From: TMED109 sp002684605
Lineage (GTDB): Bacteria; Pseudomonadota; Alphaproteobacteria; TMED109
NCBI GenBank assembly: GCA_913046335.1
Contig: CAJWSU010000001.1
Span: forward strand, 62,001-126,000
DNA: 64,000 nt
Direction: 5' to 3'
In this document: positions 1 to 8,210 of the stretch, one piece after another
Numbering within the stretch: the first letter of the stretch is position 1
Layout of the letters: every line of letters starts with the position of its first letter
The notes under the pieces: generated by a model
What the model was told of the DNA's origin: nothing
The model's database searches: none
What the model saw: the letters and a program-made list of their open reading frames with translations, nothing else
Made by a program: the position numbers and the translations under genes

Positions 1-487
1 TTATATTAGCAAGACTATTGTTTTTGAATGCCTCGATGGCCGCAGAACCTGTATCTCCTGATGTAGCTCCAATAATTGTAATTTTTTTACCTTCGCGCTC
101 TAAAAGAATATTAAAAACTCTACTCAAAAACTGAAGTGCAAAATCTTTAAATGCCAATGTAGGGCCATGAAATAATTCTAAGATATTAATATTATCGGTA
201 ACTTTAATAATAGGAGCAATATCATTGGTACCAAAATTTTTATATGAATCCAGAGCTATTATTTTAATTTCCTCTTTAGTAAGGCATGTACCACAATATT
301 TAAATATTACCTCTACACATAATTCTTCATAACTCATATGAATCATATTCTCTAATTCTAAAGAAGAAAATTTTGGAAAATTTTTGGGTATATATAGTCC
401 TCCATCTGGAGCTAACCCTTCCATAATAACACTGCTAAAATTACTAGTAGATTTAGTATTATGACTTCTTGTAGAAATATAATGCAA
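1..487 (-). CDS. thrC: Threonine synthase, N-terminal part (cut by window edge)
   Basis: This is the first ~162 residues of threonine synthase, the PLP enzyme that turns O-phosphohomoserine into threonine. The N-terminus reads HYISTRS, as in bacterial ThrC. It is followed by the PLP-lysine segment HGPTLAFKDFALQF and the GATSGDTGSAA signature close to the window edge. No ATG is available. The likely start is TTG at 487, placed just before HYISTR, or an in-frame TTG at 499. It is the last visible gene of the cytochrome oxidase operon, 36 bases after ctaA. The C-terminal two thirds lie outside the window. Confidence 0.9.
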   Translation of the reverse strand, partial: MHYISTRSHNTKSTSNFSSVIMEGLAPDGGLYIPKNFPKFSSLELENMIHMSYEELCVEVIFKYCGTCLTKEEIKIIALDSYKNFGTNDIAPIIKVTDNINILELFHGPTLAFKDFALQFLSRVFNILLEREGKKITIIGATSGDTGSAAIEAFKNNSLANI

Positions 488-523
488 GATTTTATCCAAA
501 TATAAATATTTTATTTACTTAAG

Positions 524-1474
524 CTAGTTATCTTCAAAATTGCTTTGTAAAGTAAACCAAAATAAAAAAGAAAGCACGATAAATATTAACACAGCTATAG
601 ATTGATGAAGCATCGCAATAAATAAATTTAATTCTGTAAATATTACTGTGGCTCCCAATAAAATTTGAAGTGTTGTTAGTAATATTAAAATATTTCTAAT
701 ATTAGAAATAATTTTATATTTTATAATTTGATTATAATTATATACTACTAAAACTATAAATATAGCTGATATGAAAGCTAAAAATCTGTGACTAATATGT
801 ATTATTTTATTGTATTGTAATAAACTATCACCATCACTGGAACATTGCGGCCATAAATCACATGCTAAAGATGATCCACTTTTTGAAACTATAGCTCCCA
901 TTAGCATAGTCGCTAATACTATTATTATAGTTATATATAGAATAAAAATTTTTTTATTTTTATTTGGTAAAGGTTTTATTGATTTTAGCCTTAATGATAC
1001 TAGAAATATTTTTATAACAAGAAACATTAAACCCAGTGCGAATCCTAAATGTGCTGCTACACTCCATGGAGAGTTTTTATCAAAAACTGTAAAACCTCCC
1101 ATTAAACCTTGCATAGCTAACACAATCATTATTGAATATAAAATAGTTCTAATTTTTCTTTTCTTTATAGCTTTGAGTCCTACAAAGAAAAGCAATAAAG
1201 TTACTGGTGCAATAAATATAGCTGCATTAAACCTATGTATCCACTCAAGCATTATTTGATAAAATTCATAGTTTACATCTGTGATTTTTGAAAGTTTATC
1301 TTGATCAGGAAACCATAACCCATAACATAAAGGCCAATCCGGACAGGATAAACCTGAACCTGTTAAACGCACAGCTGAACCTAAAGAAATTTGTATAAAA
1401 ATTAATAATAATAAAAAACCTGCTAAAATTTTTAAAGTAAAAAGAATTTTATTTTCTGCCCTTTTAATTAACAT
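524..1474 (-). CDS. ctaA: Haem A synthase, COX15/CtaA family
   Basis: This 316-aa polytopic membrane protein oxidises haem O to haem A for the aa3 oxidase encoded upstream. About eight hydrophobic helices are visible. Candidate haem-ligand histidines are His80 (EWIHRF), His142 (AHLGF), His226/His229 (HISHRF) and one near 291 (MLHQS). Two cysteine pairs stand out, CPDWPLC at 44-50 and CDLWPQC at 205-211. They mark the cysteine-bearing form, whereas many alphaproteobacterial COX15-type enzymes lack such pairs. The start overlaps the end of the SURF1 gene by 11 bases, which implies one transcript. Confidence 0.92.
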   Translation of the reverse strand: MLIKRAENKILFTLKILAGFLLLLIFIQISLGSAVRLTGSGLSCPDWPLCYGLWFPDQDKLSKITDVNYEFYQIMLEWIHRFNAAIFIAPVTLLLFFVGLKAIKKRKIRTILYSIMIVLAMQGLMGGFTVFDKNSPWSVAAHLGFALGLMFLVIKIFLVSLRLKSIKPLPNKNKKIFILYITIIIVLATMLMGAIVSKSGSSLACDLWPQCSSDGDSLLQYNKIIHISHRFLAFISAIFIVLVVYNYNQIIKYKIISNIRNILILLTTLQILLGATVIFTELNLFIAMLHQSIAVLIFIVLSFLFWFTLQSNFEDN

Positions 1475-2150
1475 TTTTTCTCCATAACAGGTGCAGAAAT
1501 ACAGATAGTGCTAGAGCTAAAGAAAACCATGTAAAAGCATATTGTAAATGGTCATTTGGTATATTTATATTGTATTGACTTCCTAATGGATAGCTTGCAT
1601 TAGGGTTATTTTCTTCTATAACATAAAAACTATTTAAATTTAAATTAAAGTAAGTACTAATTTCTTCTATATTTATATAGTACCATTCGTTTTTTACGAT
1701 ACTATTAGTAGGAGTAAAGTAATTAATTTCTTGTTGGAACTTTACCATACCATTAATAAATATATTTTTATTCTTTGTGTTTTTGCTTGGTTCAACTTTA
1801 TAATCCTCTGGAACAAAACCTCTATTAATGAGTATATTACCAAATTCTGTTTTGAATGGCGTCACAAGATGCCTACCTACTTTACCATTAACTACCTTTG
1901 AATAAATTGTTATATTCTTATCATATAAAAAGTAGCCATTTAGTTTTAAGCGTCTATAACTATAACTTTTAATATTACTAATTATTGATGAGTTAACTTC
2001 AACTGGAGGCAAGGAAATATTATTATTCATTGACGCTATTAAATCACTTTTCCACCTTAATCTTTCTAACTGCCATGTTCCTAAAGAAAGTAAAATTATT
2101 ATAGCTAATGAGTTAAATATAAGAAATTTAGTTAGTTTATGTATGCTCAA
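1464..2150 (-). CDS. SURF1 family cytochrome oxidase assembly protein
   Basis: This 228-aa protein has the SURF1 layout: an N-terminal membrane helix (about residues 8-24) followed by GTWQLERLRWK, a periplasmic domain with the conserved NRGFVP segment, and a C-terminal helix (about 205-222). SURF1 proteins help deliver haem a to subunit I of aa3 oxidases. It lies between the DUF983 gene (6 bases upstream) and ctaA (overlapping), in the usual place of this gene in alphaproteobacterial cox operons. The family assignment is firm; the detailed mechanism is known only from homologues. Confidence 0.93.
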   Translation of the reverse strand: MSIHKLTKFLIFNSLAIIILLSLGTWQLERLRWKSDLIASMNNNISLPPVEVNSSIISNIKSYSYRRLKLNGYFLYDKNITIYSKVVNGKVGRHLVTPFKTEFGNILINRGFVPEDYKVEPSKNTKNKNIFINGMVKFQQEINYFTPTNSIVKNEWYYINIEEISTYFNLNLNSFYVIEENNPNASYPLGSQYNINIPNDHLQYAFTWFSLALALSVFLHLLWRKNVN

Positions 2151-2156
2151 TTTTTG

Positions 2157-2546
2157 CTAGCCTTTGTTATTATAAGATAGGCATAATAATAGCGCTTTAA
2201 AGGGTCTTAAGATAATAATAGATAATAATAATATAGCCGGCGTCCATATAACTATATGTAACCATAATTTTGGATGGAAATTAATTTCTAATATTAATGC
2301 TCCAAACCCAACTAAAATACTTGTGATAATCATAGCAAACCATGCGGCACCATCTCCTACTCTTTCAGAATCTAGTCTAATACTACAATTGGGACATGTA
2401 TCCATTAAACATATGTATTTTGTAAAAACAGATTTATATGAACAATTAGGACATAAACCATATAAAGATTTCAAAAGTAATGATCTTGGTACTATAGCTT
2501 CACTATTAACTATCTTTTCTTCACTACCCACCGTGAACAGTGCCAC
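2157..2546 (-). CDS. DUF983 family membrane protein
   Basis: This 129-aa protein matches DUF983, a small family often encoded next to coxC in alphaproteobacteria. Two CPNC knuckles near residues 32 and 51 suggest a zinc ribbon. Two C-terminal hydrophobic segments follow (roughly 67-86 and 95-115). The function is not established; the constant link to oxidase operons suggests a role in assembly or maturation. The annotated ATG overlaps the 3' end of coxC by 23 bases, so a slightly later start is possible. Confidence 0.85.
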   Translation of the reverse strand: MALFTVGSEEKIVNSEAIVPRSLLLKSLYGLCPNCSYKSVFTKYICLMDTCPNCSIRLDSERVGDGAAWFAMIITSILVGFGALILEINFHPKLWLHIVIWTPAILLLSIIILRPFKALLLCLSYNNKG

Positions 2547-3363
2547 CTAAACCGCCCCAATAATAAATAGAAATAAATAAAAATAACCATACTACATCTA
2601 CAAAATGCCAATACCAAGCTGCTGCTTCAAAACCAAAGTGATGGTCTGGTTTGAAATGTCCAACCATAGCTCTTCCTAAGCACACAATCAAAAATATGGT
2701 ACCTATTATTACATGAAAGCCATGAAATCCTGTTGCCATATAGAAAGTTGATGAATAAATTCCATCAGTAAAACCAAATGCGGCATGGGCATATTCGTAA
2801 GCTTGGACACCAGTAAATAATAAACCTAATAATACAGTTAATACTAACCCCCAGATCAGTCCACCTCTTTTATTTTCTTTTATAGCATGGTGGGCCCATG
2901 TAACTGTTGTACCTGAAGTTAATAAGATTATTGTATTTACAAGAGGTAAATGCCATGGATCAAACACTTCTACACCATTTGGAGGCCAATGCCCTCCTGT
3001 GAATTCTACTCTAGAAGCCTGAATAGCTTCACCAGCAAATAAGCTAGCATCAAAGAATGCCCAAAACCAAGCAACAAAAAACATTATTTCAGAGACAATA
3101 AATAACACCATTCCATATCTTAAACCTAGCTGAACAGTTGTTGTATGATGTCCTCCATGCTCACCTTCTTTTATAACATCTCTCCACCATGCAGCCATAG
3201 TTCCTAAAGACATTATTAAGCCTATAGTTAAAACAATACCTTTATCTAATTCATGCATATACATAATTGAACCAACTGCTAATACTAATGCAGATATAGA
3301 TCCTACCAATGGCCATGGGCTTGGATCTACAAGATGATATGGATGATTTGCTTTAGATGACAT
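2524..3363 (-). CDS. coxC: Cytochrome c oxidase subunit III
   Basis: This 279-aa polytopic protein is subunit III of the aa3 oxidase, which stabilises the proton-uptake pathway of subunit I. It starts HPYHLVDPSPWP and carries conserved segments such as FFWAFFDASL, GGHWPP, FYMATGFHGFHVIIGT and YWHFVDVVWLFLF. Length and helix count fit a standard subunit III. A strong ribosome binding site (AAGGAG) lies about 7 bases before the ATG. It follows cox11/ctaG by 41 bases in the cox operon. Confidence 0.98.
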   Translation of the reverse strand: MSSKANHPYHLVDPSPWPLVGSISALVLAVGSIMYMHELDKGIVLTIGLIMSLGTMAAWWRDVIKEGEHGGHHTTTVQLGLRYGMVLFIVSEIMFFVAWFWAFFDASLFAGEAIQASRVEFTGGHWPPNGVEVFDPWHLPLVNTIILLTSGTTVTWAHHAIKENKRGGLIWGLVLTVLLGLLFTGVQAYEYAHAAFGFTDGIYSSTFYMATGFHGFHVIIGTIFLIVCLGRAMVGHFKPDHHFGFEAAAWYWHFVDVVWLFLFISIYYWGGLGGTVHGG

Positions 3364-3404
3364 TGTTTTACTCCTTATATTTATTACTTATATATTACAT
3401 TAAT

Positions 3405-3992
3405 TTATTTAATTTGTGCAGTAGTATTTTTTTTTATTTTACCTTTATATTTCTGATTTTCATTAATATTAAAGAAGGTATAAGAAAGAGTTATAGTTTT
3501 TACTTCCTGCGTATTAGGGTCATTGGCTATCTCTGGATCAATATAAAAGCTTACTGGCATCTCTACTTCTTCTCCAGCTTTCAAAGTTTGCTCTTCAAAA
3601 CAAAAACAGTCGATTTTAGAAAAATATTTTCCTACTTTTAAAGGAGTAACATTAAAAGCTGCAACTCCTGTAATTTCCTTATCAGATATATTTTTTGCTT
3701 TATAAAAAGCTAAAGTATTAGAGCCAGTCTTGACTATTTTTTGTCTCTCAACAGGAAGAAAGTTCCATTCTAGTCCTCCTGCCACATCAGCATTAAATTG
3801 AACCTTTATATCTACACTATTTACAACCTTAACATTTATATTATCTTTTTTTACAACAGGAGTGCCACCAAAGCCTGTAGTCCTACAAAATAAATCATAT
3901 AAAGGTACAGCAGCGTATGAAAGACTAATCATACCTACAATTATAAAAATAACTGAATAAGCAGTATATTTATTTTTATTACCTTTAACCAA
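3405..3992 (-). CDS. ctaG: Cox11/CtaG copper chaperone
   Basis: This 195-aa protein has an N-terminal membrane anchor (about residues 9-27) and a periplasmic domain that inserts CuB copper into oxidase subunit I. The copper-binding CFCF motif is present in KIDCFCFEEQTL, near residue 132. The PLYDLFCRTTGFGGTP segment is typical of Cox11. The start is TTG at 3992, only two bases after the stop of the CoxF-like gene, with AGGTGG as ribosome binding site. It sits between coxF and coxC, as in other alphaproteobacteria. Confidence 0.95.
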   Translation of the reverse strand: MVKGNKNKYTAYSVIFIIVGMISLSYAAVPLYDLFCRTTGFGGTPVVKKDNINVKVVNSVDIKVQFNADVAGGLEWNFLPVERQKIVKTGSNTLAFYKAKNISDKEITGVAAFNVTPLKVGKYFSKIDCFCFEEQTLKAGEEVEMPVSFYIDPEIANDPNTQEVKTITLSYTFFNINENQKYKGKIKKNTTAQIK

Positions 3993-3994
3993 AC

Positions 3995-4120
3995 CTATCC
4001 ACCTATCTTAATAAAAGATATAATATATATACTTAATATAATAAATATTATTAGATAGGCAATCATCCAGTTTTTCTTTCTTAACTTGCTTTTTTGTTTA
4101 TCTTTTTTATTTTTATCCAT
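3995..4120 (-). CDS. CoxF-like small oxidase-associated membrane protein
   Basis: A 41-aa gene lies between ctaB and ctaG. It begins MDKNKKDKQ and ends FIKIGG. It has a lysine/arginine-rich cytoplasmic start, one membrane helix (about residues 19-37) and the terminal K-I-G-G tail seen in short CoxF-like proteins at this place in alphaproteobacterial cox operons. The ATG at 4120 comes one base after the ctaB stop, and its own stop is two bases before the ctaG start, so translation is probably coupled. Position and tail support the call; the function is unknown beyond association with oxidase assembly. Confidence 0.75.
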   Translation of the reverse strand: MDKNKKDKQKSKLRKKNWMIAYLIIFIILSIYIISFIKIGG

Positions 4121-4121
4121 T

Positions 4122-5039
4122 CTAATTAATCCAAATATAAAAATATTTATCTATTGGCATAATTAAGAACAAAAGAAATAAATAAAGGATAGAATACTTA
4201 AACAAAACTGGTTCTGAACCTAATTTTTCCTTATATACATTCCATGAAAAATAAATAAATACTAGAGTAAATAAAGTTGTAAGAACTCCATAAATATTAC
4301 CTAAATAACCTAAGTACCATGGCGATGGACAAATAAATATTAATGAAATTGAATAAAGTAATATATTAATTCTTGTTACTTTTTTTCCTTTAACTACTGG
4401 CAACATAGGAATTCCAGCTCTTTGATAATCATTTGACCTATATAATGATAAAGCCCAAAAATGAGGAGGTGTCCAAAAAAATATGATCATAAAAAGTAAA
4501 ACAGGAAGCATACTAAATTCTTGAGAAACTGCAAACCAACCTATTATAGGAGGAAGAGCTCCAGCTGCTCCACCTATAACTATGTTTTGTGTAGTAATTC
4601 TTTTCAACCATATTGTGTATATAAAAATATAAAATATTATTGATAAAAACAAAAAGGATGCTGCTATATAATTAGAAGCAACAAACAAAAGTAGTATAGA
4701 AAAAATAGATAGCACTATGCCTAAGGTGAGAGCTTCTTCTGACTTAACTCTTCCTGAAGGAACAGGTCTGGATTTTGTTCTATCCATAACTTTGTCAATA
4801 TCCTTATCATACCACATATTTATTGCACCTGCCGCGCCTGCGCCTGCTCCTATTGCAATTATAGAAAATACCGCTAAAAATGGGTGAATATTGTTAGGAG
4901 CAAGTAGTAAACCTATAATTGCAGTAAATATCGCGAGTGACATTACTCTTGGTTTTAAAAGCTCAAAATAGTCACTTACAGTTGCAATAGAACCATTACT
5001 ATTAATTTCAAGCTTCTCACTTTTGTTTGAGAAAACCAT
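4122..5039 (-). CDS. ctaB: Protohaem IX farnesyltransferase (haem O synthase)
   Basis: This 305-aa UbiA-family membrane enzyme adds a farnesyl group to haem B, giving haem O, the substrate of CtaA. The first prenyl-diphosphate/Mg motif is visible as NMWYDKDIDKVMDRT near residue 75, after LLKPRVMSL. The second conserved region, with RSNDYQRAGIPMLPVV, lies near residue 203. About nine membrane helices are predicted. It lies 33 bases downstream of coxA in the cox operon. Confidence 0.97.
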   Translation of the reverse strand: MVFSNKSEKLEINSNGSIATVSDYFELLKPRVMSLAIFTAIIGLLLAPNNIHPFLAVFSIIAIGAGAGAAGAINMWYDKDIDKVMDRTKSRPVPSGRVKSEEALTLGIVLSIFSILLLFVASNYIAASFLFLSIIFYIFIYTIWLKRITTQNIVIGGAAGALPPIIGWFAVSQEFSMLPVLLFMIIFFWTPPHFWALSLYRSNDYQRAGIPMLPVVKGKKVTRINILLYSISLIFICPSPWYLGYLGNIYGVLTTLFTLVFIYFSWNVYKEKLGSEPVLFKYSILYLFLLFLIMPIDKYFYIWIN

Positions 5040-5072
5040 AATAACCCCTAACTAAATTATAAACCTACCTAA

Positions 5073-6656
5073 TTACTTAATTTCTGGTAACTTATCAAAT
5101 GTATGGAACGGTGGCGGCGAAGAAGTTTTCCATTCTAAAGTATCTGCACCTTCACCCCAAGGGTTATTTGGACATTTCTTTCCTGAGTACAAGGCTTTAA
5201 ATACTACGATTAAAAACAATATAACAGAAAAAGCAGATATATAAGAACCTACAGATGCTACTAAGTTCCAGCCTGCGTAAGCATCTGGATAATCAGGTAT
5301 TCTTCTAGGCATACCTTGTAAACCTAAAAAATGCATTGGGAAAAATGTTAAGTTTACTCCTATAAACAAAACCCAGAAATGCACCTTACCCATCCATTCT
5401 GTGTATTGTCTTCCAGATATCTTGCCAAACCAATAATAAAAGCCTCCAAATAGAGCAAATACTGCTCCCAAAGAAAGCACATAATGGAAATGGGCAACTA
5501 CGTAATAGGTATCATGCATAACTGTATCTAAGCCTGCATTAGCTAATACAACTCCAGTTACACCTCCTACTGTAAAAAGAAATATAAAACCCATTGCAAA
5601 AAGCATGGGTGTTTTAAATGTTACCGATCCTCCCCACATGGTTGCTATCCAGCTAAACACTTTAATACCCGTAGGAATTGCGATTACTAGCGTAGCTGCT
5701 GTAAAATAAGCCTTTGTATCTACATCTAAACCAACTGTATACATATGATGTGCCCATACAACAAAACCTACAAAACCTATAGATACCATAGCATATGCCA
5801 TACCTAAATAGCCAAAAACTGGTTTATTTGAAAATGTCGATACTATATGGCTGACTATACCAAATGCAGGAAGTATGAGTATATATACTTCAGGGTGACC
5901 AAAAAACCAAAATAAATGCTGGAATAATATTGGGTCTCCACCTAACTCTGGAGCAAAAAATGCTGTTCCAAAATTTCTATCTGTTAACAACATTGTTATG
6001 GCTCCAGCCAAAACTGGAAGTGATAAAACTAATAAAAATACTGTAACTAATATGGACCATACAAATAATGGCATTTTATGTAAGGTCATGCCAGGAGCAC
6101 GCATATTAAAAATAGTAGTAATAAAATTAATTGCTCCTAATATTGAAGAAGCTCCAGCTAAGTGAAGAGCTAATATTGCCATATCAACCGCAGGAGAAGA
6201 ATGGCCAAGAGTTGAAGATAAAGGAGGATATATAGTCCAACCTGTACCTGCACCTCCTCCCACATAAGGACTTGACAATAATAGGATGAAAGCAGGGACC
6301 AGCAGCCAAAAACTAATGTTATTCATTCTTGGAAATGCCATATCAGGAGCACCTATCATAATTGGCACAAACCAGTTTCCAAACCCTCCAATCATAGCAG
6401 GCATAATCATAAAAAATATCATTATTAGACCATGAGCAGTAGTAAGAACGTTATACATTTGATAATCACCACCTAAAATACCATCACCAGGAAATGCAAG
6501 TTCTGTTCGCATAATCATTGACATAATTCCACCAATAACACCTGCTATGACAGCAAATATTATGTACATGGACCCTATATCTTTATGATTTGTGGAATAA
6601 GCCCAGCGACGGAACCCTGTTGGAGTGTGATCGTGATTATCAGTTATAGTAGACAT
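5073..6656 (-). CDS. coxA: Cytochrome c oxidase subunit I (aa3 type)
   Basis: This 527-aa catalytic subunit of the haem-copper oxidase reduces oxygen and pumps protons. The haem and CuB ligands are recognisable: the histidine in TTAHGLIMIFF, the cross-linked His-Tyr motif with the D-channel glutamate in GHPEVYILILPAFG, the CuB pair in VWAHHMYTVG, and the haem-ligand histidines in VVAHFHYVLS. The C-terminus NNPWGEGADTLEWKTSSPPP is typical of alphaproteobacterial and mitochondrial subunit I. It is complete and lies 33 bases after coxB. Confidence 0.99.
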   Translation of the reverse strand: MSTITDNHDHTPTGFRRWAYSTNHKDIGSMYIIFAVIAGVIGGIMSMIMRTELAFPGDGILGGDYQMYNVLTTAHGLIMIFFMIMPAMIGGFGNWFVPIMIGAPDMAFPRMNNISFWLLVPAFILLLSSPYVGGGAGTGWTIYPPLSSTLGHSSPAVDMAILALHLAGASSILGAINFITTIFNMRAPGMTLHKMPLFVWSILVTVFLLVLSLPVLAGAITMLLTDRNFGTAFFAPELGGDPILFQHLFWFFGHPEVYILILPAFGIVSHIVSTFSNKPVFGYLGMAYAMVSIGFVGFVVWAHHMYTVGLDVDTKAYFTAATLVIAIPTGIKVFSWIATMWGGSVTFKTPMLFAMGFIFLFTVGGVTGVVLANAGLDTVMHDTYYVVAHFHYVLSLGAVFALFGGFYYWFGKISGRQYTEWMGKVHFWVLFIGVNLTFFPMHFLGLQGMPRRIPDYPDAYAGWNLVASVGSYISAFSVILFLIVVFKALYSGKKCPNNPWGEGADTLEWKTSSPPPFHTFDKLPEIK

Positions 6657-6689
6657 TATGTTACCTCGCTAATTAATTTAAAAATATAT

Positions 6690-7541
6690 TTACTCTTTAA
6701 TTTCAGCTAAATTAAGATTTTGTCCTACCTTAGCATATTTTTCTTTTGAATCTTCAATCCATGCTAAGAATTTTTCTTCTGAAACTGCATGCACCTCTAT
6801 AGGCATAAAGCCATGATTTGTTCCACATAATTCTGAACATTGACCATAAAATATTCCTTCTCTATTAGCTTCAAACCATAATTCATTTAATCGTCCTGGA
6901 ACAGCGTCTTTTTTAACCCCTAATGAAGGTACTGCCCAACTATGCAATACATCTGTAGAAGTCATTTGAACTCTAATTACCTTTCCCACAGGAACAACTA
7001 CTCTTGTGTCAGTAGTAAGCAATCTAGTAAAAGGTCTATCTTCCCCCTCCATATCTTCTTCATCTTGGACTAACCATGCATCATACGTAAAATTTCCGTG
7101 GTCAGGATACTCATAAGACCAGTACCATTGATGACCTATAGCTTTTACCGTCATATGCGCTTCTGGAATAACATCACCTTTATAAAGTAGTTTAAAAGAT
7201 GGAACAGCCATAACAACCAAAATTAATACTGGAATTGCAGTCCAAGCTATTTCTAAAAAAGTATTATGAGTGGTTTTACTCGCTTTTGGGCTAGCTTTTG
7301 TATTAAATTTAACAACTATAATTACCAATAACGCTAATACAAATAATGATATAGCTGTTATAAGCCATATTAAAGCATTATGAAAAGAGACCATTTCCAG
7401 CATAACAGGAGAAAAAGCTTCTCTAAGGTTTAATCCCCATGGATGAGCTGCTCCTAAATTTTCTTCAGAAAAAGCCTGGCTTGAAATAAATAAAGTAATA
7501 AATGAGCTTAAAATAATTTTTAAATTTTTAAAACCGCACAT
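6690..7541 (-). CDS. coxB: Cytochrome c oxidase subunit II
   Basis: This 283-aa protein takes electrons from cytochrome c through its CuA centre. A signal peptide covers about residues 1-25 and two membrane helices lie near 50-75 and 97-115. The cupredoxin domain carries the CuA site as His in VLHSWAVP plus CSELCGTNHGFMP. It is the first gene of the minus-strand oxidase operon. An AGAGGTG ribosome binding site precedes the ATG at 7541. Confidence 0.98.
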   Translation of the reverse strand: MCGFKNLKIILSSFITLFISSQAFSEENLGAAHPWGLNLREAFSPVMLEMVSFHNALIWLITAISLFVLALLVIIVVKFNTKASPKASKTTHNTFLEIAWTAIPVLILVVMAVPSFKLLYKGDVIPEAHMTVKAIGHQWYWSYEYPDHGNFTYDAWLVQDEEDMEGEDRPFTRLLTTDTRVVVPVGKVIRVQMTSTDVLHSWAVPSLGVKKDAVPGRLNELWFEANREGIFYGQCSELCGTNHGFMPIEVHAVSEEKFLAWIEDSKEKYAKVGQNLNLAEIKE

Positions 7542-7564
7542 AATGAAGCACCTCTTATAATAAA

Positions 7565-7593
7565 ATTAAACTTAACAACCATAATATTAACAA
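7565..7593 (-). promoter_or_regulatory. Candidate sigma-70-type promoter of the cox operon
   Basis: On the minus strand, TTGTTA (7593-7588) and TTTAAT (7570-7565) are separated by 17 bases, a good vegetative -35/-10 match upstream of coxB. Transcription would begin near 7558 and leave a leader of about 17 bases. The 273-base divergent gap 7542-7814 is otherwise extremely AT-rich, and I see no further clear element in it. Chance matches are common at this base composition. Confidence 0.35.
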
Positions 7594-7814
7594 AAATATT
7601 TACCATACTCATTTAGCAATGTATTTATCGTAAATCAAGATTATTATAAAAATTTAAAAATAAAAAAATAATTTTTTTTAAAAAATTAAGTGTTATTTAA
7701 AAAATTCCAATCATAAGATTAAAATTAAATAAAAATAAATATGTATTATTATTTTTTATTTGTTATTATTTTTAATAATTAAATCAGTTATCACTAAGTT
7801 ATGGAGTAAATTAA

Positions 7815-7943
7815 ATGGCATATGATCAAAAAAAATATTATGAAGATCATCTAAGTACATGGAAAAATTTTGTAAAATATGGCACATACGGAACAATAGG
7901 TGTTATTGCATTAGTAGTTTTAATGGCTGTTTTTTTACTTTGA
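7815..7943 (+). CDS. aa3-type cytochrome c oxidase subunit IV
   Basis: This 42-aa protein begins MAYDQKKYYEDHLSTWKNF and continues into one membrane helix that ends in VFLL. The H-x-x-T-W-x-x-F pattern followed by a single helix is the hallmark of the short bacterial aa3 oxidase subunit IV (COX4_pro_2 type). GGAG at 7803-7806 is a good ribosome binding site, 8 bases before the ATG. It is transcribed divergently from coxB, so the subunit is next to, but not in, the main oxidase operon. Such genes are often missed because of their size. Confidence 0.82.
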   Translation: MAYDQKKYYEDHLSTWKNFVKYGTYGTIGVIALVVLMAVFLL

Positions 7944-7991
7944 AAAAATAATTACTGATTATTAACTAATAATATAACCAAGGATACAGAA

Positions 7992-8189
7992 ATCATCTTA
8001 AATATTACTTTAATTATAAATAAATTTAAAAATATTTTTTTTATATCTATATTTTTATTGTTAGTGAGTTGTAGTGAATACTCTTTTAATGAATTAAACC
8101 CTTTTAAGCTGCTTTGTTCTGGAGATTTTGATACTGAAACGAATAGTTGTAATATAGAAGCAGATTTTCCTGACCCAACAAAGAAATGA
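7992..8189 (+). CDS. Possible small lipoprotein with non-canonical start
   Basis: An open frame (free of stops from 7959) encodes a convincing lipoprotein signal, NKFKNIFFISIFLLLVSC, with the lipobox cysteine at 8070-8072. A short mature part of about 39 residues with two further cysteines follows, ending DFPDPTKK. No ATG, GTG or TTG lies upstream of the hydrophobic core. AAGGA at 7979-7983 would place an ATC at 7992 at normal spacing, and ATT at 8013 would give the most typical signal length. It could be a real gene with a rare ATC/ATT start, or a decayed one. I do not recognise the family. Confidence 0.4.
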   Translation: MILNITLIINKFKNIFFISIFLLLVSCSEYSFNELNPFKLLCSGDFDTETNSCNIEADFPDPTKK

Positions 8190-8210
8190 TACCTTTAAAA
8201 GTAAGAAAAT

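Noticed and set aside
810..1259. Open frame antisense to ctaA
   Set aside because: It mirrors the codons of a clearly real membrane protein gene; it has no ribosome binding site and no recognisable domain.
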